Shown piece after piece: positions 58,184 through 64,000 of a DNA stretch of 64,000 nt. This DNA comes from RGIG1927 sp045546275. GTDB taxonomy: Bacteria; Bacillota; Clostridia; UMGS1883. Where the stretch lies: assembly GCA_045546275.1 (NCBI GenBank), contig JAZQCM010000031.1:1-64000 (forward strand). The letters run 5' to 3'. The notes beneath the pieces were generated by a model. That model was not told the origin of the DNA and ran no database searches. It worked only from the letters and a program-made list of their open reading frames with translations. Position numbers and translations under genes: made by a program. Position 1 is the first letter of the stretch. Each line of letters opens with the position of its first letter.

Positions 58184-59089
58184 TTGTACTTTTATTCAAT
58201 ATACGGTTTAAAAGCAATATCTAATATCAAAATTCCCTTTCTTAACGAAATTGACTCCGAATCTCAGTTCAATATTCAGCCAGTTATTAGGTTGTACATT
58301 AGAATTACTCCAACGTACATATATAACTCAGCCCCATTCATTGAATATTGCGAAGAAATTTGTAAGATTCATTTTAAACATGCTAAATATATTTTAAACT
58401 TAAAAAACAATTCCATTTATTCCGAATCCGATAGTTTATCTAATGTATTTCTATCATTATTCAACATTCCCTACTCTATCATGCTATCTAACAATGGATA
58501 TATACTTTTGCATAGTAGTTCATGCGTATACAATAACAAATTAGTTGTTTTTGTAGGTAAAAAGGGTGCAGGAAAAAGCACCATATTGCTTAAATCTGCA
58601 ATGCAAGGTTCAAGGTTTTACTCTGATGACACGTTAATGATAGATTCGACAGTTACAACAATCTATGCTTACAAAGCGCCTGGGGGCTTTAAATATACAA
58701 AAGATTGTTTTGAGTGCTTTAAAGATTTTATTCATCTTAAAAGTGAACAACTATCCTTTAACCCAACCTCAAACAAATACATTGTACAATACAAAAAAGA
58801 ACTCACTATAGAAGAACAGCAAAATTTGAGTAGCGTTTTTGTTATATCACGGCATTCTCAGAACAGTATAACATTAACCGAAATAGAAAGCATGATCGCA
58901 AAAAAAGCACTGGTAATAAATAATATTGTGGGGATAAAATATTACAGTAACCCCTTATTAGAGAAACTGGTTATTGCCCCCACTTTAAACTATTTAGTTC
59001 GCAACGTTAAGATTTTCGAATTACATTTGCCTAACGATTTAAATTATCAATATGATCTAGATGCAATATTAAATAAAGCGGGATTATGA
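58184..59089 (+). CDS. HPr-kinase-like protein of the RiPP operon
   Basis: A 301-aa protein. TTG 58184 is taken as start because AGGAGG lies exactly 8 bases upstream and no ATG is well placed; the ABC stop lies 4 bases before. The P-loop GKKGAGKST is at 125-133, followed by FYSDDTLMID as in HPr kinase. Homologues in lasso peptide clusters (PadeK, ThcoK) phosphorylate the C-terminal Ser of the precursor. The precursor encoded next door ends in Ser, which makes the same reaction plausible here. Its stop is 13 bp before the precursor gene. Confidence 0.82.
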   Translation: MYFYSIYGLKAISNIKIPFLNEIDSESQFNIQPVIRLYIRITPTYIYNSAPFIEYCEEICKIHFKHAKYILNLKNNSIYSESDSLSNVFLSLFNIPYSIMLSNNGYILLHSSSCVYNNKLVVFVGKKGAGKSTILLKSAMQGSRFYSDDTLMIDSTVTTIYAYKAPGGFKYTKDCFECFKDFIHLKSEQLSFNPTSNKYIVQYKKELTIEEQQNLSSVFVISRHSQNSITLTEIESMIAKKALVINNIVGIKYYSNPLLEKLVIAPTLNYLVRNVKIFELHLPNDLNYQYDLDAILNKAGL

Positions 59090-59102
59090 AAGGAGCAAAC
59101 TT

Positions 59103-59258
59103 ATGATATTAATTAAAGAAGCAAATAACCTTTTTCAAACAGATATTTCATCTGTCCTTAACATCCTTAGAGCATCATGCAACGGCGTAAAGTGCTGTAA
59201 AAACAATAGCGCGGACTCAGGGTGGAGTTCAGTTCCAGAGTCGGATCAAACATCTTAA
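59103..59258 (+). CDS. RiPP precursor peptide (Cys-containing, CLI_3235-like)
   Basis: A 51-aa peptide, MILIKEANNLFQTDISSVLN as leader start, with GAAAGGAG before the ATG. The likely leader is residues 1-24. The C-terminal part has Cys26, Cys31 and Cys32 (ASCNGVKCCKNN), then a Ser/Asp-rich tail with Trp41 and a terminal Ser51 (ESDQTS). It sits between the kinase-like gene and the radical SAM maturase. Thioether or disulphide bonds to the Cys and phosphorylation of Ser51 are hypotheses. The gene was found by reading the gap, as it is too short for ordinary gene calling. Confidence 0.85.
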   Translation: MILIKEANNLFQTDISSVLNILRASCNGVKCCKNNSADSGWSSVPESDQTS

Positions 59259-59263
59259 ACTTT

Positions 59264-59293
59264 ATATTCTATTGACAACATAATATAGAATAT
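59264..59293 (+). other. Hairpin between precursor and maturase genes
   Basis: Stem ATATTCTAT / ATAGAATAT with a 12-base loop, 5 bases after the precursor stop. No T run follows, so it may limit read-through or stabilise the precursor mRNA end rather than terminate fully. Confidence 0.5.
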
Positions 59294-59332
59294 CCCGCTT
59301 TATTTTATATTTTATAGAAAGGCTATAAAAAA

Positions 59333-60769
59333 ATGTTTTTATTTCACACCTTCAAAACATCAAATAACAAATATATCTATGATTCTAGTACAAATAATAT
59401 TATAAAAATCGATGAAAACACTTATAGTTATTTAAACTCCCTAACAAAAATCGAATTAGTTAATGACACTACCCCAGGGTTTCTAGAAGCAACGAAGACC
59501 TTAAGATCTAATGGCTACTTAATTCCAGCAAACTTTGACTTAGAAAACCCGCTTTCCTTCTATGTTAAAGATATGTTACATTCGGGAATGTCAACTATGA
59601 TATTGCAATTAACAATGCAATGTAATATGCGTTGCAAATATTGTTTTTATTCTGATAAGTATCCACAAACAGATAACTATTCCAACACAACAATGTCCTA
59701 CAAGGTAATTAAGGAATCTTTAGACTTTTTCATAGAGCATTCGTATTCTTGCCCTCAAAAAACGCTCGGGTTCTATGGTGGAGAGCCATTACTTGAAGTG
59801 GATAAGATTTATTTTGCAATAAATTACATAAAAGAACATTGCAAAAACAGTAACATTAATTTTTCAATTACTACTAATGCAACTTTACTTAACGAAGAAA
59901 TTATAGACTTCTTAGTAAAAAACAATTTCATATTACAGTTAAGTTTGGATGGACCTGCCAATGTTCATGATAAAAATCGTCTCTTAAAAAATGCAAAAGG
60001 AACATATGAAATTGTATTAGACAAAATAAAATATTTGTTTTGTAATTATCCTGATTACTGTGAAAAAAATGTGTCGATTAATGCGGTTTTTGATCACAGC
60101 GAATCATACAACTATATTTTTAATTATTTTTCCAATTCACCTATTTTTAGTAAAATGTATTGGAAGATCACCTATATTAACGATTATATAAAAAATAATA
60201 TATGTATCAATAAAAATTTAAAAACCACTAATAATGCCCAATTTAAGAGCAAACAAGTAGCGTATTTTTATAATAAAATAAAAAGCAAAGAGTTTATTGA
60301 AAACAAAACCTATCAGGATTTATTTGATTATAACTCAATTGAAAACAAACTTTCTCAAACATACAATGGATTCCCTGTATCTTTATCAAAAGGAGGATTA
60401 TGTGTCCCTGGAATAACAAGACTTCTCGTGACCCCTGAAGGCAACTTTAGAGTATGCGAAAAGACAACGACCAACGATATATATACAATCGGAAATGTTT
60501 TCAGTGGTTTTAATAGTGAGAAAATTAGAAAACTGATGAATGCTGACATAATTGCAAAAAACAAATGTAAAAATTGTTGGGCAATAAGATTGTGTGATAT
60601 TTGTGTTGCAAAAATAGATTTTTCCAGTCCTGATTATAATTCACACTTAGATGAATTATGTATCAAAACACGAAATCGTATATCGAAAAGTTTAAACAAT
60701 TTATGTCTGTTACAAGAATTGATGGTGAAGGAGAATACCAATGAAAAAGTTGATAGTTTACCCGTATAA
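59333..60769 (+). CDS. Radical SAM/SPASM peptide maturase (CcpM-like)
   Basis: A 478-aa enzyme. Residues about 1-65 look like a precursor recognition region. The [4Fe-4S] triad is C97-x3-C101-x2-C104 (TMQCNMRCKYCFY), followed by GFYGGEPLL and the LSLDGP motif. The SPASM part has CVPGITRLL, VCEKT and CKNC-x5-C-x2-C plus a final Cys, ligands of auxiliary clusters. It resembles the Cys-rich peptide maturase CcpM (TIGR04068), which likely installs thioether or related crosslinks. It overlaps the next gene by 29 bp. Confidence 0.9.
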   Translation: MFLFHTFKTSNNKYIYDSSTNNIIKIDENTYSYLNSLTKIELVNDTTPGFLEATKTLRSNGYLIPANFDLENPLSFYVKDMLHSGMSTMILQLTMQCNMRCKYCFYSDKYPQTDNYSNTTMSYKVIKESLDFFIEHSYSCPQKTLGFYGGEPLLEVDKIYFAINYIKEHCKNSNINFSITTNATLLNEEIIDFLVKNNFILQLSLDGPANVHDKNRLLKNAKGTYEIVLDKIKYLFCNYPDYCEKNVSINAVFDHSESYNYIFNYFSNSPIFSKMYWKITYINDYIKNNICINKNLKTTNNAQFKSKQVAYFYNKIKSKEFIENKTYQDLFDYNSIENKLSQTYNGFPVSLSKGGLCVPGITRLLVTPEGNFRVCEKTTTNDIYTIGNVFSGFNSEKIRKLMNADIIAKNKCKNCWAIRLCDICVAKIDFSSPDYNSHLDELCIKTRNRISKSLNNLCLLQELMVKENTNEKVDSLPV

Positions 60770-61724
60770 CATAGAGGCATTTCATATCACCAGATTTTCA
60801 GATCAACTAAAAGAGAATTATGAATTACTGCCAGTGTTAGATTATAACTGTCCTAATGATAAAACTGCTAATTTTTTTGATTGCTATAGCAGCAACGAAA
60901 TTTCAGTGTATAATTTCAACGATTTGGAAAATATTTGTGCTACTGCAGATGCGATATATTTAACAAAACCAATTAATGTTAATTCTAATTTTAACCTCCC
61001 CAATTTTAAAGGATTGGATATTTTGTACGATTACAGAAAATGTTTTTCATGTAAACCTGATGCCATATCTTTAAAAATAAGAAGAGGTTCTAAAAAGACC
61101 CCCAACATATTGCACTTCTCTTTGTCCACTTTTACGGATAAAAAAATAGTACAACTAAAATTAATGCAAATTTTTAGCCACAATAATGTTAATGTCCATC
61201 AAATATCTTCTATGCCAGATTCGCATATATTTGGATTAAATAGTTTTCCTATAGAGTACATAAAAGATAAAAGCTACTATGAAAATTTTCTTTACGACTT
61301 GCAATGGAATAGCAGTTATGATTTAACAATGTGTAGTATTCCCGGAGGAGCCATTGATGGAGCTAAAGACATAAACAATATTTCATTAATAAAAGATATT
61401 TATAACAAATTGAACCCTGAAATAGTAATAGTTAACATTCCTTTTTGCAACAATATGTCCGAAGTGAAATCAACAGTTAATATCATTAGACAACATTTGC
61501 ACATAAATCCAACGATAATAATAATGTCAAATATTGTTGTCAATTGGCAAGAATCTGATTTTAAAAAAAACTTATATGAATTTTACACAATTAGAACAAA
61601 TCAAATATTTGATGAGCTTTCCACACTTATGTATGATGGCATAAAATTTTACAATATATATAACGAAAACGATTCAATAAGTATGTATAATTATATTATT
61701 GAACGATTACACCTAACAAAGTAA
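60741..61724 (+). CDS. Peptide maturation system protein, TIGR04066-like
   Basis: A 327-aa protein; GAAGGAG precedes the ATG at 60741. It resembles the TIGR04066 family found beside CcpM-type maturases, recognised by the start KKLIVYPYN and the segments VHQISSMPDSHIFGL and CSIPGGAIDG. It has a Rossmann-like alternation but no clear catalytic motif. No biochemical function is known. Overlap with the maturase gene implies coupled translation. Confidence 0.8.
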   Translation: MKKLIVYPYNIEAFHITRFSDQLKENYELLPVLDYNCPNDKTANFFDCYSSNEISVYNFNDLENICATADAIYLTKPINVNSNFNLPNFKGLDILYDYRKCFSCKPDAISLKIRRGSKKTPNILHFSLSTFTDKKIVQLKLMQIFSHNNVNVHQISSMPDSHIFGLNSFPIEYIKDKSYYENFLYDLQWNSSYDLTMCSIPGGAIDGAKDINNISLIKDIYNKLNPEIVIVNIPFCNNMSEVKSTVNIIRQHLHINPTIIIMSNIVVNWQESDFKKNLYEFYTIRTNQIFDELSTLMYDGIKFYNIYNENDSISMYNYIIERLHLTK

Positions 61725-61736
61725 GGGAGTGGCATA

Positions 61737-63200
61737 ATGGTTCATATCGCCCCTGATAATTTTGAACTTTTAAAACACAAAGATGTATTTAAATTTAAAG
61801 ATAGTTATAATAATGCTATTTTAAAATTTAAACAAAAAGAAAAAAACAAATTAATATCTAAAGAACTGGGAATAATTTCATCAAAACTTGATTGCAAAAT
61901 AATTCTTCTTAAAGGCCTTGTCTTGGCACAGGAATTATATTTTCCTTGCTCTGAAAGATTATTTTCTGATATTGATATACTAGTAATGCATAAAGATCTT
62001 GATATTATTATGAAATCATTAGAATATTGTGGTTTTCAAAAATGTTGCGAAAAAGTTAGGCATTATAAATACTGTAGCGATGATTTGTTTAAGTATATTT
62101 ATTCTGAACAAGATATGCGTTTACAAATCAACCACATTGTATATGAAAAAACAATAAATGGTATAGACCTCATAGTGGAATTGCATACAAGCTTTGCTGG
62201 CGCAAGATACCAATGTGTTAGCTACATTGATGTTTTTAATCGTGCAATTGAAGTTCCTTCAATTGCAAAAGGTGTCTATAAATTAGCACCTCACGATTTA
62301 CTCCTGTATCAAATGTGTCATTACTGCAAGCATATAGGAAATTACATATTTTATAATAGTGAGCACTTATGCATAAAGGAACGAGATATTCATGAAATAG
62401 CTATGCTAATAAAAAAATACGCCGACAATATAAGTTGGGATTTAATGATTGATCGAGCTATTAAATGGAATATGCTAGGTAATATTAATTTATGTCTCTC
62501 TATATTAAATGAATTATATCCCTCATTATTGAAAAAAACACTTTTAGAAGAAGTTGGGCGTAAAACAGCTGCATTTTCAAATCGCAATTCTCACAATGCG
62601 GTAATAGACGACATTTCTTTTTTACCTGCAAAGAAAATACTTAATTTAGATATAAAAGACACTATTTACAATGGAAGAATATGTAGCAATGCTCCTTCCT
62701 ACCACTTTTCACACAATCTAAGTAATAGTGATTGCATAGAATTAAACCATAAATGCTTCAATGCAATTATCAATGGATTTTGGGATGAAGAAAAACTATT
62801 CTTTAACACAACGTTTAATTTCAAGGATGGCTTTAATCCAAATAATTTTGACGCATTAATGTTTACTTTAGGAAGCAATAACTGTATATGTGGATGTCAA
62901 AGTTTCATTCTCGAACATGGGAAAAGAAATTGCATTTTAAAAAACGAGTGGAGTGAACCAATCAAAAGTGATTTAATTTACTTTGATATTAATTATACTG
63001 CTGAAGAAGCAAATAAATTAAATTTATGCATAACAATTCACTGGTCTACGCTTAATGTTCATCCCCAGCCTGAATTAATACTACCTTTTAATATGAAAAT
63101 ATTTATAAAAAACAATAGTAAAAAGTTAGAACTTATAAGCCTGACTCCATATAAATATTTTAATTTTTATAATAACTCAAGTATTCAACTGATAAATTAA
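61737..63200 (+). CDS. Nucleotidyltransferase-fold protein of the RiPP operon (NTP_transf_5)
   Basis: A 487-aa protein; AAGGGAG precedes the ATG. Residues about 40-200 form an NTP_transf_5-type domain: KIILLKGLVLAQELY, then RLFSDIDILV with the D-x-D metal motif (about 76-83) and VELHTSFAGA with a third acidic position. Such proteins accompany HprK-like kinases in lasso peptide clusters (PadeN, PsmN), where PsmN is linked to sugar addition on the phosphorylated tail. The C-terminal 200 residues are unassigned. It is the last gene before a long hairpin. Confidence 0.82.
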   Translation: MVHIAPDNFELLKHKDVFKFKDSYNNAILKFKQKEKNKLISKELGIISSKLDCKIILLKGLVLAQELYFPCSERLFSDIDILVMHKDLDIIMKSLEYCGFQKCCEKVRHYKYCSDDLFKYIYSEQDMRLQINHIVYEKTINGIDLIVELHTSFAGARYQCVSYIDVFNRAIEVPSIAKGVYKLAPHDLLLYQMCHYCKHIGNYIFYNSEHLCIKERDIHEIAMLIKKYADNISWDLMIDRAIKWNMLGNINLCLSILNELYPSLLKKTLLEEVGRKTAAFSNRNSHNAVIDDISFLPAKKILNLDIKDTIYNGRICSNAPSYHFSHNLSNSDCIELNHKCFNAIINGFWDEEKLFFNTTFNFKDGFNPNNFDALMFTLGSNNCICGCQSFILEHGKRNCILKNEWSEPIKSDLIYFDINYTAEEANKLNLCITIHWSTLNVHPQPELILPFNMKIFIKNNSKKLELISLTPYKYFNFYNNSSIQLIN

Positions 63201-63407
63201 TCTGTTGGGGATTTCCGATAAGACTATATCATTTTTGTTACCCTTTAAAAATCAAAGTTTTGCATTATTATATTCCATTTCAGCGATTTGGAACACGTTT
63301 TATCTTGAGCTAAAAAAATATGCAATAACTCGTATCTCAACTTTCATACACCGTCAGATATGGAACTTATACAAACAAACCATGCCGCCCCAAATGATGC
63401 CCCGGTT

Positions 63408-63467
63408 TTCATTTACACAAAAGGACAAGCACTTCGTTTGAAGTGCTTGTCCTTTTGTGTAAATGAA
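63408..63467. terminator. Perfect 28-bp hairpin at the end of the RiPP operon
   Basis: Both arms are 28 bp and pair without mismatch around loop GTTT; the core is GGACAAGCACTTC / GAAGTGCTTGTCC with AAAA and TTTT on the sides, so it can terminate in both directions. The region 63201-63407 holds no supported gene. Confidence 0.75.
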
Positions 63468-63572
63468 TTCTAAAAGTTGATATTATATACCACCTAATAC
63501 ATTTCAACTTGTTTATTTATGAGGATTATAATTTTACCGGTTATGACATATAAATTCCTTGCTATGTTGTAA

Positions 63573-63995
63573 TCAATCACGCCTAAATTCTTTCACAACA
63601 TTATAACTTATCCTTGATAAATCCGACAGATAAATAAACACATCAATATCTGAATAGTAATCCAACACATTATTCCCATCCAAGTTAATATCACCTTCCC
63701 GATCTACATATCTTTCCACTGCAGAATAGACCCTATTGCTAGATTCATACTGTTCATAATATTCATCACAATCAAGATTTACAAAACTAGAATCACTTGT
63801 GTCAAAAAGTTTGCCATACTGTTTCAATGCATCCTCAATGAATATATTCAGTTCATAGAAACTCAATTTTCCATTAAGCATTTTATTTGCCTTTTCAAAC
63901 AATTTTTCTTTGAAAAATTTGTATGCAATTTCTTTTGCGCTTTTATCTTTGCCATTATTATCATAGGTCCATTCATCATAAAAATTACTATTCAT
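63573..63995 (-). CDS. Hypothetical acidic protein at the right edge
   Basis: A 140-aa protein (MNSNFYDEWTYDNNGKDKSA) that could start at 63995, 5 bases from the window end; the ribosome-binding site is outside, so an upstream extension is possible. It is rich in Asp, Glu and Tyr, mostly helical, with no recognised domain. It runs opposite to the RiPP operon. Confidence 0.55.
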   Translation of the reverse strand: MNSNFYDEWTYDNNGKDKSAKEIAYKFFKEKLFEKANKMLNGKLSFYELNIFIEDALKQYGKLFDTSDSSFVNLDCDEYYEQYESSNRVYSAVERYVDREGDINLDGNNVLDYYSDIDVFIYLSDLSRISYNVVKEFRRD

Positions 63996-64000
63996 ATATA

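Noticed and set aside
63205..63441. 78-codon frame after the RiPP operon
   Set aside because: It would start with TTG without ribosome-binding site and ends inside the 28-bp hairpin.
1..64000. CRISPR array
   Set aside because: No set of regularly spaced short repeats with unique spacers was seen; the only close direct repeats are the 108-bp pair and the tRNA fragments.

Overview
The window is a low-GC chromosomal segment from a spore-forming Clostridia-type bacterium. Sporulation and Firmicutes genes are present (SigH, SpoIIR, RNase Y with YmdB, RqcH with MutS2, UPF0291, an FMN riboswitch ahead of an ECF S component), and promoters are of the sigma-A type. Secreted polysaccharide-degrading enzymes, several carrying copper-amine-oxidase-N-like domains, suggest a carbohydrate-rich habitat such as a gut. 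No 16S or 23S sequence lies in the window, so I do not name a genus.

Layout. 1-0.4 kb: minus-strand leader and two tandem consensus promoters of an rRNA operon that continues off the left edge. 0.5-5.2 kb: housekeeping and sugar genes (P-loop NTPase, Pgi, GH35 beta-galactosidase, SpoU methyltransferase). 5.4-8.6 kb: an AT-rich restriction-modification island with two XRE regulators and convergent methylase and nuclease genes. 8.8-11 kb: tRNA-Pro and tRNA-Leu, each with a short element flanked by partial tRNA duplications. 11-46.8 kb: mostly backbone, including a GH29 fucosidase, an HPr-like protein, a secreted zinc protease, a double S11 carboxypeptidase, MATE, PgeF-YmdB-RNase Y, RqcH, SigH, AsnB, a polysaccharide deacetylase, a GH88/105-like hydrolase, DAHP synthase-MutS2, split TSUP permeases, a repressor with twin operators, an overlapping SGNH-VanZ-PHP phosphatase-TyrA operon, TrmB, SpoIIR, riboswitch/RibU-like, L19 and YajC. 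46.9-48.5 kb: an AbiE-type toxin-antitoxin pair. 48.7-50.7 kb: a 108-bp repeat pair, putative integrase arm sites, and Tn916-type Int and Xis.

51.4-63.5 kb is the most interesting part: an AT-rich cargo region with two divergent units. Leftward lies a complete agr-type quorum-sensing locus (XRE regulator, AgrA, AgrC, AgrB and a 49-aa AgrD that starts with GTG). Rightward lies a RiPP operon: an ACP-related protein, a SPASM protein without a radical-SAM cysteine triad, an ABC exporter, an HPr-kinase-like protein, a 51-aa Cys-containing precursor, a radical SAM/SPASM maturase of the CcpM type, a TIGR04066-like protein and a nucleotidyltransferase. I infer that the two units form one system, because the same pair of 10-bp direct repeats, exactly 21 bp apart and in the same order, sits ahead of agrBD and ahead of the RiPP operon. 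The simplest model is AgrA-controlled, density-dependent production of a modified peptide. The kinase and nucleotidyltransferase, together with a C-terminal Ser on the precursor, recall the tail-tailoring pair of some lasso peptide clusters, here combined with a radical SAM maturase. No leader peptidase is visible in the window.
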